In this document: positions 1-13,460 of the stretch, piece by piece
Layout: the number at the start of each line of letters is the position of its first letter
Numbering within the stretch: position 1 is the first letter of the stretch
Origin: Leptasterias polaris
Taxonomy: Eukaryota > Echinodermata > Asteroidea > Forcipulatida > Asteriidae
DNA: 64,000 nt
Assembly (NCBI GenBank): GCA_037783415.1
Contig: JAZGTN010000058.1
Coordinates: 2,392,001 to 2,456,000 of the forward strand
Direction of reading: 5' to 3'
Notes under the pieces: generated by a model
Seen by the model: the letters and a program-made list of their open reading frames with translations, nothing else
Databases searched by the model: none
Told to the model about the DNA's origin: nothing
Position numbers and translations under genes: made by a program

Positions 1-3000
1 ACATGTTAACTCAATTCGTACTTAAAGAATCTGCTCGAAATTTGACTGATATTTTGTTTGTCTCAGTTTGAAGGATGAAGCTATGTTTTCAATTTGTTCA
101 GCCAATTTTTAGGGGGAATCTGTGAAAACGTACATAATGTGGCACAAAATTATCCATATGCAATATATTTGTAGATGCGCAGATTTTCAAACTTACTTGG
201 GTTTCAATCAATTTATTTGTAAACAACAGGACATGGCTAAAGTGGGATCGACTACGAGATAGCACCCTTATTCTTTAACATTACATTGGACCGAATTATG
301 TAACCTTTGCATGTTGAAGTCTGCATTTGAGATGCCTTTCACCACCGCACATACTAGTTGATAGAACTTATCTGCATATCGACTTTCAGGTCACTGACAA
401 ACTGTTTATCAGTTGGCAGGATTTGTTCACCAAATTCAAGCCTGTCGATGATTGTTTATTTAGAAATGTCCTACATTGAAGAAAAACAATACATGATTAA
501 TGAAGTCATTCTTTTTTGTTGGAAGCACATATAGGTTTATTTAGAAATGTCCTACATTGAAGAAAAACAATACATGATTAATGAAGTCATTCTTTTTTGT
601 TGGAAGCACATATAAGTATGTTAGTTAATCTCTTGTTAGAAAAATAAGTACTGTATTGAAGAACTGTTGATTGGTTCTGAAAAATCCCAAAGAAATTTTT
701 TTACTTGGTACTATCATAAAATTACAATATTATCTCTGCTACGTAAAATTTTCAAATCAGACAATTAATTTTTTCTAAATCGACAATGAAAGAACATTTT
801 AATTTATATGGTTGTCTTTGTGCCTTTGTAAAAAAAGATTACTTCCGTATTTATTGAGCAGTTATAATTGTTTTTTATTGAGCAGTTATAATTGTTTTTT
901 AAGTATGCAAACTATTTTTTGCATTTGTACAATCCTTTTGGCTGGCTGGTAATCAGCTTACAAGGGCTATATTGGGAGGTTTCGGCAATCCGCCGAAACC
1001 ACATTTGTTTTCGTCGAGATTATTATTTTTCGGTCTGACCAGTTCTCCATAGCATTTACAGATGAATTTTATTATCGCTTGATCTCAGGAACTCTTAAAA
1101 TATACAAACAATATATCAAATGAAAGCATTGGGCTCTAACTTTAATCCATAAGCAAATGTTTTTAGTGTTTTTTGTTTCTTTCTATACGATATTGCCGAT
1201 TTAAAAACGTATTTTTGAAACAAGCGCGATTGCCCTGTGTGTACATCGCACGTAAAACCCGCTGTACATAGCATACAGCCAGAGAACCCGTAGCATGTAC
1301 ACAGGCACACACACAGTGCAATGTCCTTCATTCAATGGTTGATCTAGCAAAGGCAGAATGGTGACAGAGCCGTATATTGGGAGAGTTGCGACATAGAGGG
1401 ACCAGTTTTGTTGGTCATGTGGTTGCTGGTCGACATTTTCGGTCCAAAAACACAGCTAACTACTAGGCCTACTACTACCATAACAACAACTGCACACGAC
1501 AGACGGTCGGGTACATGTAGTATACATGTCAAAAACAGGACCAAAGATTCGCACTCGCAGGCAAACTGACGGGATGTAGTGCTTGAGGGATGCACCAATA
1601 GGGCCGGAAATGGCTTGAAACTTTATTGATTTCCACAAGAAAAAAGGGAGGAGCAGTTTGGGAAGTTACGGTGAAGCGGAGCATCGACTGGCATCCAAAC
1701 TCGGATTTATGTGAGGTAAGATTAGATAGAGCCTGGCTTAGAGTTAGACCCAGTAAAAAGTATTGCTGTGTGGGGCGCTGTACTACTCCTTATAATAAAA
1801 AATGAGTAAAAGTATTGCTGTGTGGGGCGCTGTACTACTCCTTATAATAAAAAATGAGATCTAATCTGCGTTCGTCAAATTTTTTTGTAAAGGAGTACAG
1901 CACCCCAGTTACTGCTGCTTGGTCTAGGCCTGGCATATATTAATAGAATGTACTACTGTGCGTCGTTAGAAACAAACAATCCATTCCATCGGCAAAACTA
2001 GTATAGTAAGTCCTTGGGTCCATGGTTGGTCGATCCTGTCGAATTTCCATCATTCAGATTAACTTTTGTCCCCGATGGTTATAAATTAATGATTAATGAA
2101 TAAATGGTTAACGATAGCTTCTGACAGTGCTAGAATTTGACTGAGGGGAACATCGACAGAACGCGGGCAGGGCCTGTTTTATTGGACTAGAAACATTTTA
2201 AAAATAACATACCAAACTCGAAATGAAAAAAAATACAGTTTAACTTTAATGTACATGAACGATTTTTTCGTTTAAAAAGCACTTACCATGATAACTGACT
2301 AGTACGTATACATGCATTTACAATTTAGAAAATGTTTATCTGATTTAACTTCATTATGGGCAAATAAGGTATGGCTTAGGGGTCTTCAGGCCAGTGTAAT
2401 TGTTGAGTCCCACATTATGCCGACCTCCATGGTTTTAATTACTATTCTACACCAAGTTCATAAACATGTATTTTTCAAATTGTTCTGTTGTTACTCACTG
2501 TTTTGTAACTAGTACAAAGTTCAGATTGACACACACAGGGGGGGGCGGAAGGGGTAGCGCCACCAGCGCGCCACCTACGTTGAAAATAATCTCATTCGAC
2601 CATCGCGACATGGACTGGTCGAAGCTCCCCACGTACAAACGGATGTGTGTGTATGCACAGTACACACTATTTGAATTTACGGTTGCTCTCCGCTGCGTGC
2701 CGTTGAGACTGCCTGGACGAGTCCATTTTATCAGAGGGTATTGTTATCTTCAAATGTTGTAAATTCACAAAACCTTTACACCAGAAAACATTTTTAATTT
2801 TTTTTTTGCCTTGCCAACTGCTTCAGTAAATTAACTATTTAATAAACAACATATATTTAACCTAAACGACATGTATAACATATCTGTTTTAGATGTGTAT
2901 GTTGCCTCAGAATTACAATTACCTGCGGCAAATGTTCCCGTCCGTCAACAGAGATCGTTTGAACGCAAAATAAGTATTGGCGGGATCCATTCTCTCCAAA

Positions 3001-3522
3001 AACACTTTTACAAATCGTCAAATATCTAGAGGATGTACCGAGGGATTTTGATTAAACTTTCAGGAATGAAAAATCTATTCCTAAATATTACGTTAATGGA
3101 ACATGTAAAGAAAAGAAAACGATGCATGACGACTGAAGAGATAAGTTTTGAGTTAGGTGACTTATGTTCTACTTTCAAGATCTGTTTTTGTTCTTTCTAA
3201 ATAAGGTTTGCATGTATTTTCCTTTGTTATTAAAATTTTGCAGTTTTGTTGACAACAAATTTGGCTGTTTGATTTCCACACCTTGAAGCTAATGGTAAGT
3301 TATTTTAGTAATTTTGTAAATTGGGCCACTTCTAAATTTTATATTTGTTGTGTGCAGATTGTACTTGTTTACAGAATCTAGCAATACAATTTCAAACAAA
3401 TTTTCTCTAAAAATGTATCTGAATGTATTTTAAACCAATACAAAAACAGCTACAAATAGGTTTGAAACCTTGGACATGACAACTTTTCTTGATACTCACT
3501 TATTAGATATTTTTTTTCTTAG
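1..3522. other. AT-rich non-coding DNA with short tandem duplications
   Basis: No supportable gene is seen. The stretch holds several local duplications: an about 78-bp unit present twice at about 457-613, a 24-bp unit twice at about 849-898, and a 52-bp unit twice at about 1751-1857. A segment at about 1366-1395 (gagccgta...gggagagttgcgaca) recurs in inverted orientation at about 5578-5612, so it is a dispersed repeat. Short open frames here have no recognisable domain or coding bias. Confidence 0.5.
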
Positions 3523-3674
3523 ACAAAGTGTTTCATCTTCTACTTCAAACTGAATTCATCTTCAGTGGTTACAATGATGAAGTCCTTATGAATTTGAAGA
3601 AGACCAAGAAGGTTCTCCTTGACAAAGCTGAACAACAACCACAGCAACTCAACTTGAGGACTGCCATGGAGTGA
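3523..3674 (+). CDS. Possible terminal exon of an unidentified gene
   Basis: A pyrimidine-rich tract ending in TTAG at about 3500-3522 is followed by about 50 open codons to a TGA at 3674. The peptide is lysine- and glutamine-rich and ends in LRTAME; I do not recognise it. A donor-like GTAAGT at 3294 and an acceptor-like TTGCAG just before 3243 bracket a 51-bp stretch that has stops in all frames, so that piece could only be untranslated. The case rests on splice-like signals and an open frame alone. It may be a host exon or chance. Confidence 0.2.
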
Positions 3675-6600
3675 AGAGAGCACTTCTCACTAGATATATT
3701 AATGTTGGACTTCATATATTTTGTAAGAGGGTTCGACTCTCTGAGGTTATATTTCTCATCTCAATTAAAACATAATGTACATCCTTGACCAACATGTTTT
3801 GTACCGTGTAGTTGAACACCAACATTTCAGGGGGATAAATTGTTGCATGATGTATATTACTTCATGTATGTAGTTTTCATATTGAAATACTACTACTTGT
3901 GCTTGTGGCCTATTTAAAGTAGTCTTTTGATTTGCAGGGTTTGGGAGGGGGCAGGAACTATTTCTTACACAGCTATGTCCACTTGCAGTTGATATTTTGC
4001 CTCTTTAAACAAAGACATAAAGTATAGGGGCCTACAGCCAAAAATAAATTGCCTGATTCACATAATTTGTCACTCACATGTAGGCTATATTAAACAAATA
4101 AAAAATCTGAAAAGAAACCCGAGTAACCAAGGTTTGCCCCTCCAAGAAGTGAGTTGGTTTTTGTACTGACTGCAGGCTGTGTAAAGGATGTTGTACATGT
4201 AGGTAAGTCATACCAGTGTACACATGTTTTGTGTACTGTTGTGTTATTTGTTTTGGTTAAATACAAATAATGATGATAATTATTGTTATTATTAATAATA
4301 CACTATATAACACAACAGTACAATGAACACAAAGTTAGTAGATTGTAAACACTAAAATACCATAAGACATTAATAACAATAATCTGTTTAAAACCAGATA
4401 AAGGGAAATCTTATGGGTTAGAGGTTTTGTGGGTCAGGGGTAGTTGCGATAATTTTAAGGTTCCTAATTCCTCCTGATGGTCGAAACATGAGGTTTACGA
4501 TGAATCATGATTGTGTAAAGATTTCCTTTAGTTTCAAACATTAAATGTTAACAGATGGTTTGTCGTTACCCTCTGGTCCAGCTACGACCATTGGGAGGAT
4601 TGAATGTTTAATTGTACGGTTATCACAACTAGGGCAGGGGCAGCAAAATTAGAATGAACTACATGTACTACACTAGTAGTATCACAATACTTAGTAAGCA
4701 GGTATGCAGCCCCCCTTTATTACTATTATTGTCATTTTAATTTAGTCAGCCAATGACATACTTTATCAATTTGATCAAGCTAACACAAGGTAATAGGTCG
4801 TCCAAAGTTTTTAACATTTCCACCACCATATAAAAGAGACTGCATACGACTATTTGATTAAATCATGTGCATCAATTTTTCTGAAGAAACATTTTGAAAA
4901 CCTTGGACTGTCCCTGAGACTAAGACAAAGACTGTATTTAGTGCCTAGCTAGAGTAGAGAGGTTATGTTTAAAATACATTTTAGCTTTCGTTTGAATGAA
5001 AGTCACAGCAAACCAAAATAATGTTGAGCCACTTCATTGTTAATCCTGCATTTCGAGTAAAACATATTTTTAAATGTATCTACAGACAGTATTGCCTTGC
5101 TACATTCCATACAACATACATGTTTTTATCAATATCATTTTGTCCTGTACATTTAATGTAAATAAAACTTGTAAAATATGAAATTTCCCTGTACATGCGA
5201 TAGTAATAATAAATACGATAAGCATGAACAATGCGTCGGTTATTAAAAATTCAAGAGTTAAAGAAATGACATGGTCAAGATTCATTAGTCAATGTTATTG
5301 TTTTTGTCTGAACCATGTGTTGCACCAGACCGGAAGTATTTCTTTACCCAGTATCAAAACAAACTTTTCACATGCGTACAACTTAAAAGCACAAGATTCT
5401 AATTAGTAGAAAGTTGAACGACTTTATTTCTCTACTTCTGAATGACATAACATTTGTTTCTCACTGATCTGAGGGCGCTATACGCTAAACTAGGTCCGTC
5501 GCACGTCCACGTCCGTGGACGCGTTAGTCTGGTCCCACGCGCTTCGTTTTGGACACAAAATGGCTTCTAATCGCAAGTTGTCGCAACTCTCCCATAATAA
5601 TGTACGGCTCTGGATGGTGAACTTGTATAGCGCCCTCTTGCTCGTGAATAGTCCAGAAATGTTTCTGGTGTTCGGATCGACTTGAGCTGTATGGCCAATC
5701 CAATCCGATAAATAGTTTGGCAAGGAGAATATGATCAATAGTTTGGCAAGGAGAATGTATTTTGTGAACCGTGCGTGACGTTAAGCTTTATACACAACAA
5801 TATCCCCACGTAAATTCCACAAATTCTCAAACCAGAATTAATTTCAAGATCTGTTTGGTATATTTTTTTAAAAATCAATTCAGCGTAGGCGTGGTTGTTT
5901 ATTGCGTAAAATTGCTCATCGTCTGAACCATAATAAATTATGTCAGAGAGTTATTATCTTTGTACAATCTTGTTTTGTGATTTACGCCACATGTAACTTC
6001 TTATTTAAAAATGTGACAGCTTTTTCACGGGTCGCGCACCGCATAAATTTTAACAAAAGAATTATTCTCAGGGAGAGAGTATTTCACGAAGGGAGCAATC
6101 CATTATTGGCAGAATTAACCGACGATGAACTCACATTATAGGTTTGATCGAAACTCATCGACTGCATGAGGCCGCGCTGTTTCTGCTGACATAAACAATC
6201 TCATTGCACTGCTGCAGCCAATTTCACGAAAGTAGTGGGTAACTTGCGCCATGTCGTAAAGTTACGCCATGTAAATGTTGCGCAGCTGCGCCATTTTCTT
6301 AAGTTGCATTTTCACGAAACTTGCCTTAGTTGCGCAACGTTTTGGTTAATTAAATAAATAACAAACACCGCAGACGAGGCTAATATCAACCTTTTCAACG
6401 ACTGTTGCCTGAAACCAAAGAAACAAAATGCAACGGAGCGGCCATTTTAAATCCGGATCTTTTTACACAACATGTTTGTACAGTAAAGTGTCAACGGCGG
6501 TAAGTGTCAGGTTAAGATGGCTCAACTTGGACCACTGACTTTGTTTTGAATTCCCATTACATTTCATTGACTGCTAAATTAAGTTGATGTCGACATGTAT

Positions 6601-8046
6601 TTTTAAAACAATGCTTGATTAAATTGGTGGGGGTGATTGGCGTTGAAATGTGTTACCATTGTAGCCTTAAGGGTTTGACAATAATTGATTGATTGCGTCC
6701 GAGTCATATATTTGTCTAAGTAACCATTGATGACGTATGTTTGTGCACATGTGCATTTACTTGATCTAAACAACTTATTTTTTAAAGATTTAAGTGGTGT
6801 ACTAAAATAAGTGGGGTACTTAGATGTTTTGTGAATAGCTACTCAAGTACTACCCGACTTAAGTTAGCGGGGTGCTTTTGACTCAAGTAAAAAACTAGGT
6901 TTAGTTTCGTGAATGCCGGCCCAGAGAACTATTTTGTGGTCGTCCGAGAAAAAATGTATCGTCTCCTGGTTAAACCAAAAAATTTCTTTTACTGACCTTG
7001 TGAATTTCCGTTGACCATGTCTTCGAAAACAAACCCCTAATCTGTTCACACTTTATCGCAAAGTTCATTCTGCTGACGTAAATTCAAAGTGCTAGCCCAC
7101 ATTTGCAATTTTAATTTGTCATTGGACGTGTCACACTCTCGAAGTTGTACAAAGAAGTACGGAGTTAAAACAAGGGCTATTTTTGTAAAAACATTTGCTG
7201 CCGTAAAGTGCCCCCTCAATATCGGCTAGAATTGCCCCAGTTTAACTATGGAGGTAGAATATGGCAGGAAAATAGCTGGGGTTGGGAGAATTCTAAAGAC
7301 CTACTAACTTAATGTTCATACTCCATTCATCTACAGTTAAAAGTTTTGGGCAATCAACTTTTTTATTTCTTTCTTGATAAAAAAAGGAAGGAAATTCGAG
7401 AGCCTTAAAATATTTTTCAGCAAAACATTTGATGGATATTTGTAACTTTACTGTTTTGTTGATGACTGTTGAGCAAATTACTTTCATATTTTGTTATTTA
7501 TAATTTAAACAAATTATGATCAATACTTTTTATTTGGATAACAGGTCACCGAGGTTCCTTATTGGTAAGTACGATTTTGGAGAACCTAAGCTTAATTGGT
7601 TATTGTTTACATTCTGTTTTGTAAAGCAACAAATTATGATTTATTTTCAATTTTACTCTTTTGCTGTATGACTGTTTGGGCAATGAAGGATGTTGTTGTT
7701 TGGCTAAACAACATTAAATATTACCCCAATAATGAAAATGAATGACCGTACATTGCCCTTACCAGTCGATGATTATAAACTGATTTCAATAATTTTAGGG
7801 TAAAAAGTCTGCAGGCTGCAAGTGCAAGGCAAGACGCAATTTGACCAATAATAACCATCAGTCTACACCGACAAAAGCTGCCAATATGATGAGAACAGCT
7901 TAGTAAATGCATTCCGTGCTACACAGTAAGGCGCCCCAGTACCAACACTTCGTCAAAAAGCCTCAAAAAGAATCCCTCTGAAACCAATAACCAACTTTGG
8001 TGATGTAGCAGATCAACACTGCAACTGTAGCACAATTTCCTCATCG
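3675..8046. other. Intergenic, no clear gene
   Basis: Mostly AT-rich unique-looking DNA. About 5,480-5,760 carries a dispersed repeat related in inverted orientation to 1,366-1,395 and containing the phrase tatagcgccctct, also present near 14,655. About 6,220-6,330 is rich in ttgcgc/gcgcaa words around a TTGCGCAGCTGCGCCA pseudo-palindrome. I see nothing else I can name. Confidence 0.4.
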
Positions 8047-8154
8047 TTGCCTGGCCCATCAGGTTGTGCTACAGTTTGCGTTTCTAGTCTAGCAGGAGTC
8101 CAACTGCTGTATTTGCAGCAAATTTTCTCCACCATCAAGCATTGCATCAGCCTC

Positions 8155-8290
8155 ATCATTGTTAAGTTGGCCCAGTGTGATAAATGTGACCACTGGACAC
8201 ATCTGTACTACTGCACAGACACAACAGTTGAGCGTCGCCATGCCCATTTTTTATGCCCTCATTGCCAGTTAATATCTAAACATTTATGTG
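8155..8290 (+). pseudogene. PHD-like Cys/His cluster fragment
   Basis: A short open stretch encodes a CxxCxxWxH cluster followed about 20 residues later by a second CxxC (translation around QCDKCDHWTH and FLCPHC). The spacing resembles the second half of PHD-type zinc fingers, which are common in transposon ORFs. No flanking domain, start codon or splice site is convincing. It could be a relic of a mobile element or chance. Confidence 0.25.
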
Positions 8291-9139
8291 TACATTGTAT
8301 TCTTATTTTCATTAAAGGGAAAAGATACATTTGGAACTGTTTGATTGTTTTAAATTAACTCTATGATGGCCCATTAATGAAGTGAGTATTCTGATTCTTA
8401 CTTTACTACTTAGTACACTAACTTTAGATAACTTCGAGTGGATAGCTCTAGGATATGTCTACCAAACCAAAACTTAACTTAGAATATCCCACCAAAGATG
8501 AGCACTAACAAGAATCGTACGCCTTGGACTACTCACTCCATCAAGCATAGGTTAAGACAAAAACAGCGTGCCTACAACAAAGCTAAAACATCCGGCAATC
8601 CTAATGACTGGGATAAATTCAGGAGTATCCTACTGGAAGTTTGTGTGATCCACCTGCCTATCCTCAGCTAAACAGTTCTGGAGCTTCATCAAGAGGATGA
8701 AGACTGATTCTTCAGGTATACCAGCCTTGAGGTCAAATGGTCAACTCTTCTTCAACTCTTCTTCAACAAGAAAGCTGGAATCCTTTGAACATCCAAACTT
8801 GACTTAAGTTTCCTTCAATGCCGTTTATTTCAATTGAGCCTGAAGGTGGACTCAAACTACTCAGGGGATTGAATTAAAATAAAGCACCCAAGTATACGAT
8901 ACAACCTGGGAAGTGGCAGGACAGGAATCACCTTAAAGGGATTCTCAATTTAAATGTCAAGTGAAACTGACAGGGTAAATTAAAAATTAGAACTTTTGGC
9001 AAAACACAGGAAGGAAAGACAAAAAAATCATTCATTTTGTCTTAATTCAACCCCTAATAACGTTCTTATAATGCCGGTGAGTTTTTAATTTGTTATTTGC
9101 CACAAAAAGATTGTTTCAAGAGGGTATACTGATTTTTCT

Positions 9140-9239
9140 TTTGGTCCCTTCCCCTTTTGTTTTTTCTCTTACTTTGTAACAGCGCCTTGAGCACCTTTGG
9201 TGGATATGTGCGCTTTATAAGACATATTATCATTATCTG
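9140..9239 (+). mobile_element. 3' tail of a LINE/SINE inserted in the older LINE
   Basis: The phrase agcgccttgagcacc, then gcgctttataaga and an ATTATCATTAT tail match the general form of 3' ends shared by L2/CR1-type LINEs and the SINEs they mobilise. Host-LINE RT codons restart immediately after it at about 9,240. The 5' edge of the insertion is not clear and may lie anywhere in 8,800-9,140. Confidence 0.45.
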
Positions 9240-9840
9240 GACCAGATGGGAACTCTTCCAAAATATTGAAGCTGGCTGCAGACGAATTGGCTCAGGCATT
9301 GACGGTGATTTTCAACACATCCTTGCACACAGGAATCGTCCCGGCAGACTGGCTGACAGCCAACATTTCCCCCATCTTCAAAAAGGGAGACAAGGCTACA
9401 GCGAGCAATTACGAGCAATTACCGCTATGTATCTCTTACTTCAGTGTGCTGTAAGCTGCTAGATAGAGCACATCCTCCATAGTAACATCATGAAGCGTCT
9501 GGATCAGCAGAAGATTTTCACTGATAATCAACATGGATTTCGTGCTCAGCACTCACGCGAGACAGTTCACGACTTGGGGAATTCATTGGACACCAGAAGA
9601 CAAACTGATATGGTGATCATGGATTTCTCCAAGGCATTTGATACCGTACCGCACAAGCGTCTCCTGCATAAAATCAACAGCTATGGAATTAACAGTAACA
9701 CCTTCAATTGGATCTCCAATTTCCTCACTCAAAGAAAACAATGGTATGTCATCAAAGGTGAGTGCTCTGAATGGACACAAGTCAAATCCGGGGTGCCACA
9801 AGGGATGGTGCTGGGCCCTCTACTCTTTATACTTTACATC
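9240..9840 (+). pseudogene. LINE reverse transcriptase fragment, fingers/palm
   Basis: Codons from about 9,240 encode the start of an RT domain (a region ending in P-I-F-K-K-G-D). A small duplication at 9,400-9,420 then shifts the frame. From about 9,490 the frame is open to 9,840 and carries the RT block with F-S-K-A-F-D and the S-G-V-P-Q-G-(M)-V-L-G-P block. The open frame ends because a solo LTR begins at 9,841. The catalytic YADD-type box is expected just after the interruption, where translation reads L-F-S-D-E, a degraded form of the usual F-A-D-D. Confidence 0.7.
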
Positions 9841-11306
9841 TGTAACACTGGTATTTTATTTTGCATGCGCTAGCCCCTCTGGGCAAAGTCAGAGGAATTA
9901 CCTGCGCATTCGTGTGGTATTGTCCACAAGTTTTAACCAGTCAGGGTTAAGGCGGTTAAGCTGCGATTACTGGGAATGGCAGTTTAATGTGTTAAATGTT
10001 CAGTAATTAATTGTTTGTCCAAGCCTTTTGTACTTTGTTGTGGTATGTTGGTTTGGAATGTGGTGCGAGAGAGAATTCGGGGTCCGTAAAAAACTCGACG
10101 GAGAATACATCAAAAACCTGAGTGTGTGTTTGAGAATTAGGGAAAGAGTACGGTACCAACGGACCAAAACGCCTGAAACAGCAGGTATTTTTGTAACGAT
10201 AAGTTTGTGGATTCAGCCACCAAACTAGACTCGTTCCAGCCCGACAAATCCAGTGTCGAGAATAGGCAATTTCCCCCCAAATCCCGTCACCGTAACATCT
10301 CGGGAAAAACAACACTCGGCCCATCATGAGGTATCGCACCATTAATGTAACCGTAAGTATTTATTTATAATTAACAACGATCCGTATAAGTCATACTGTT
10401 TTAATCAACATTATGTACTCTTCATTTAACAACCGAAACTTGAACGTTAACCAAAAGTGTGGCAAACTTAAAGCAGCACAGTGAATTTTGCCATGGTTGT
10501 ATCTTTGATAAAGAAACTACCTGCCCGTGAAAGCATAAATTGATTTTGATGTTTCATTGATATTTGTTGTTCTTTAAAAAGAAAAAGATTTGTTTATTTG
10601 TTTGCAAATACTGTTTAGGGATTTTGGTCTATTATTTTATGTAAATAGATGGCCGTGGTTTCGGAGTAAACACCCCTCCTTGGGAAGAGACTACCATGAA
10701 AGGCGCTGGCCGATTATGATGAGATATTCTGGAGTGGAACTCCTCTATGATGAGATTTGTGTAAAGTGGTTAAGCATAAGTTTGTAATTGTTATGTTTCC
10801 AAAAGGAACTAATATGGAAGAATATGGAAGAATCCATGTTAGGTTTATAAAAAGAAACAGAATATGGATTAATCCAAGAGTCAAACTGAAAAAGTTAAAA
10901 CTGTTTGATACTATCAGATAATAATAGAACGAATTTCGTGTGAAGGAAACTTATAGAAGTGATCGGAAAAACCGACATAGTGACACGTCTAAGAAACTAT
11001 GGAACTATTTGTGAATGAGTTAATTGACGACAGTATAAGGAAAAATGTATGATGACGTGAAATGATCATGTATTTATTCAAAGAGAGATCAATTATGGAT
11101 CTGTAAGCCCACTGTACAAATTGTAATTAGTGTAATATTTCAAATAAATATAATTTTGTTCTAATTATAAGTTGCTTCCTTGTCAGCCGTCTCAATTCCT
11201 TCTAGTCTGTAGATCCAGTTGTAATTTGTTTGAACCGGGGTCACCATTAGCAAAAATATAATTAGAGGAATATTTGATTAGTTGCCAAAATCAAATAATG
11301 GTGACA
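9841..11306. mobile_element. Solo LTR (1,466 bp) with ACATC target duplication
   Basis: The insert begins TGTAACACTGG and ends GGTGACA, so it has the TG...CA ends of an LTR. It is flanked by ACATC at 9,836-9,840 and 11,307-11,311. Deleting it with one duplication restores the LINE RT reading frame exactly. No gag or pol is present inside, so a solo LTR made by LTR-LTR recombination is the simplest reading. A polyadenylation-type AAATAAATATAA lies near 11,145. Family is unknown; BEL/Pao or Gypsy are both possible because both make short duplications. Confidence 0.7.
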
Positions 11307-11778
11307 ACATCAACGACTTGCCAGATAACATAAACTCCGACGTATGACTGTTTTCGGATGAATGTGTCTTGTATACTATCATCACAGACCAGTCAGACTC
11401 TTCCAAGCTCCAGCTGGACCTTGACATTCTCTCCAAGTGGCAGGACATGTGGCAGATGAGATTTGCTTTGTCCTCCGCCTCTCACATGCCATATCAACCA
11501 AACAGTCCAATTACACTCTAGGTGGCACAACACTACAAGAGAAAACATCTCATTCATACTTGGGGGTTGAGATAACCAATGACCTTAAATGGGGCATCCA
11601 TATCAAATCCATCTCTGCCAAAGCAAACAGAGCCCTTGGCTTTATTAGACGCAACATACACTGCTGCCCTCAGGATCTCAAGTCCATCGCGTACCAGACC
11701 CTGGTCTGCCCCCTTCTGGAATCCCTACACACAGGAACAAAAAGACAAACTTGAGATAATACAGAGAAGAGCGACCCG
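11307..11778 (+). pseudogene. LINE RT fragment, continuation after the solo LTR
   Basis: Translation resumes with N-D-L-P-D-type residues directly after the ACATC duplication and runs through the RT thumb region (H-S-Y-L-G-V, a common LINE motif) to a segment ending E-I-I-Q-R-R-A-T-R, where the TACCACA element interrupts it at 11,779. A frame change occurs between about 11,430 and 11,500. This is the same LINE as at 9,240-9,840. Confidence 0.65.
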
Positions 11779-11798
11779 CCCTTACAAAAATATCATGT

Positions 11799-12585
11799 GG
11801 TATTCCTGTGGTATACCACACAGTTGTACCACAGGAAATACCATAGAAAATACCACAGGAAAATACCACAGGAAAAATACCACAGGAAAATACCACAAAA
11901 TAATCCTGTGGTTTTTTGGCCCATTACCACAGGACAATACCACACAGAAATTACCACACAGGAGTACCACACAGCAATACCACACATCAGTACCACACAG
12001 CAATACCACACATCATTACCACACAACAGTACCACATAGCAGCAATACCACACAGCATTACCACACAGCAATACCACAGCAATACCACACAGCAATACCA
12101 CACAGCAATACCACACAGCAATACCACACAGCAATACCACAGCAATACCACACAGCAGTACCACACAATAGTACCACACAGCAATACCACACAGCAATAC
12201 CACAGCAATACCACACAGCAGTACCACAGCAGTACCACACAGAAATACCACACAGCAGTACCACAGCAATACCACACAGAAATACCACACAGCAGTACCA
12301 CAGCAATACCACACAGCAGTACCACAGCAATACCACACAGCAATACCACACAGCAATACCACACAGCAGTACCACAGCAATACCACACAGCAGTACCACA
12401 CAGCAATACCACCCACAGCAGTACCACAGCAATACCACACAGCAGTACCACAGCAATACCACACAGCAGTACCACAGCAGTACCACACAGCAATACCACA
12501 CAGCAGTACCACAGCAATACCACACAGCAGTACCACAGCGATACCACACAGCAGTACCACACAGCAATACCACAGCAATACCACA
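11799..12585 (+). repeat. TACCACA array with 11- and 13-bp units
   Basis: Dozens of near-perfect units alternate between TACCACAGCAA (11 bp) and TACCACACAGCAA (13 bp), with CAA/CAG substitutions. The left edge shows TACCACAGGAA units in both orientations. Open frames here translate to low-complexity repeats and should not be read as genes. Confidence 0.9.
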
Positions 12586-12956
12586 TTTGAGCGTGGGAAC
12601 AAGCAGAAATTGCAAGTTGGTACTATTATCTTCGTTTATGAGTGGTTACTGAGTAAACCCCCTGTTGAAGAGAAAAAGACTGTAAGATACGACTGGAGCA
12701 TAATTGGTCTAAAAGGGCGAAAATGTGTCAAAGCTGGTAAACATTTCCTTCAATGTTTCACTAGAGTAAAGGCATGGAATGAACTTAAAGGAACATTACA
12801 GAATTGGTAAGACAAAATATACTATAAGATCACAGATTAACATAAAACTTACACGGTCTAATGATGATGATAGTAGAAAACATCCCTTGAAATATTTCTG
12901 TCTGAAATGCCATATTTGATGAGAAATAAATGAAACAAATTTCCGATTTGAGTTTA
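12586..12956. other. Unique spacer inside the TACCACA element
   Basis: A 370-bp non-repetitive block between two arrays. A 66-codon open frame (12,610-12,810) is present but has no recognisable domain. Function unknown. Confidence 0.4.
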
Positions 12957-13460
12957 CCCTTACAAAAATGTCCTGTGGTATTACCACATAAAATTACCAC
13001 ACAAATTACCACACAAATTACCACAGGAACATTCCTGTGGTATTCCTGTGGTTTTTTTGGGACATTACCACAGGACAGTTACCACAGGATTACCACACGC
13101 CAGTTACCACAGGAATACCACACGCCAGTTACCACAGGAATACCACACGCCAGTTACCACAGGAATACCACACGCCAGTTACCACAGGAATACCACAGGC
13201 CAGTTACCACAGGAATACCACACGCCAGTTACCACAGGAATACCACAGGCCAGTTACCACAGGAATACCACAGGCCAGTTACCACAGGCCAGTTACCACA
13301 GGAATACCACAGGCCAGTTACCTCAGGAATACCACATGCCAGTTACCTGTGGTATTCCTGTGGTTTTTGGGGACATTACCACAGGATTACTACGCCAGTT
13401 ACCACAGGAATACCACATGCCAGTTTCCACAGGAATACCACAGCCAGTTACCACAAGGAT
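12957..13460 (+). repeat. Second TACCACA array, 25-bp units, led by an internal copy of the element terminus
   Basis: Starts with CCCTTACAAAAATGTCC, close to the outer terminus, then TACCACA words and a 25-bp unit of the form cagttaccacaggaatacc repeated many times to about 13,460. Inverted TGTGGTATTCCTGTGG blocks at about 13,032 and 13,348 would let the array fold into hairpins. Confidence 0.85.

Noticed and set aside
6218..6920. MITE bounded by tttcacgaaa / tttcgtgaa
   Set aside because: Only about 10-11 bp match between the two ends, with no target duplication seen; chance cannot be excluded.
11579..12652. Long open frames (up to 357 codons) on both strands across the TACCACA array
   Set aside because: They translate to monotonous Thr/Gln/Tyr/His or Val/Leu/Cys/Gly repeats on every frame of a repeat array whose units lack stops. 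There is no domain or coding bias, so they are artefacts.
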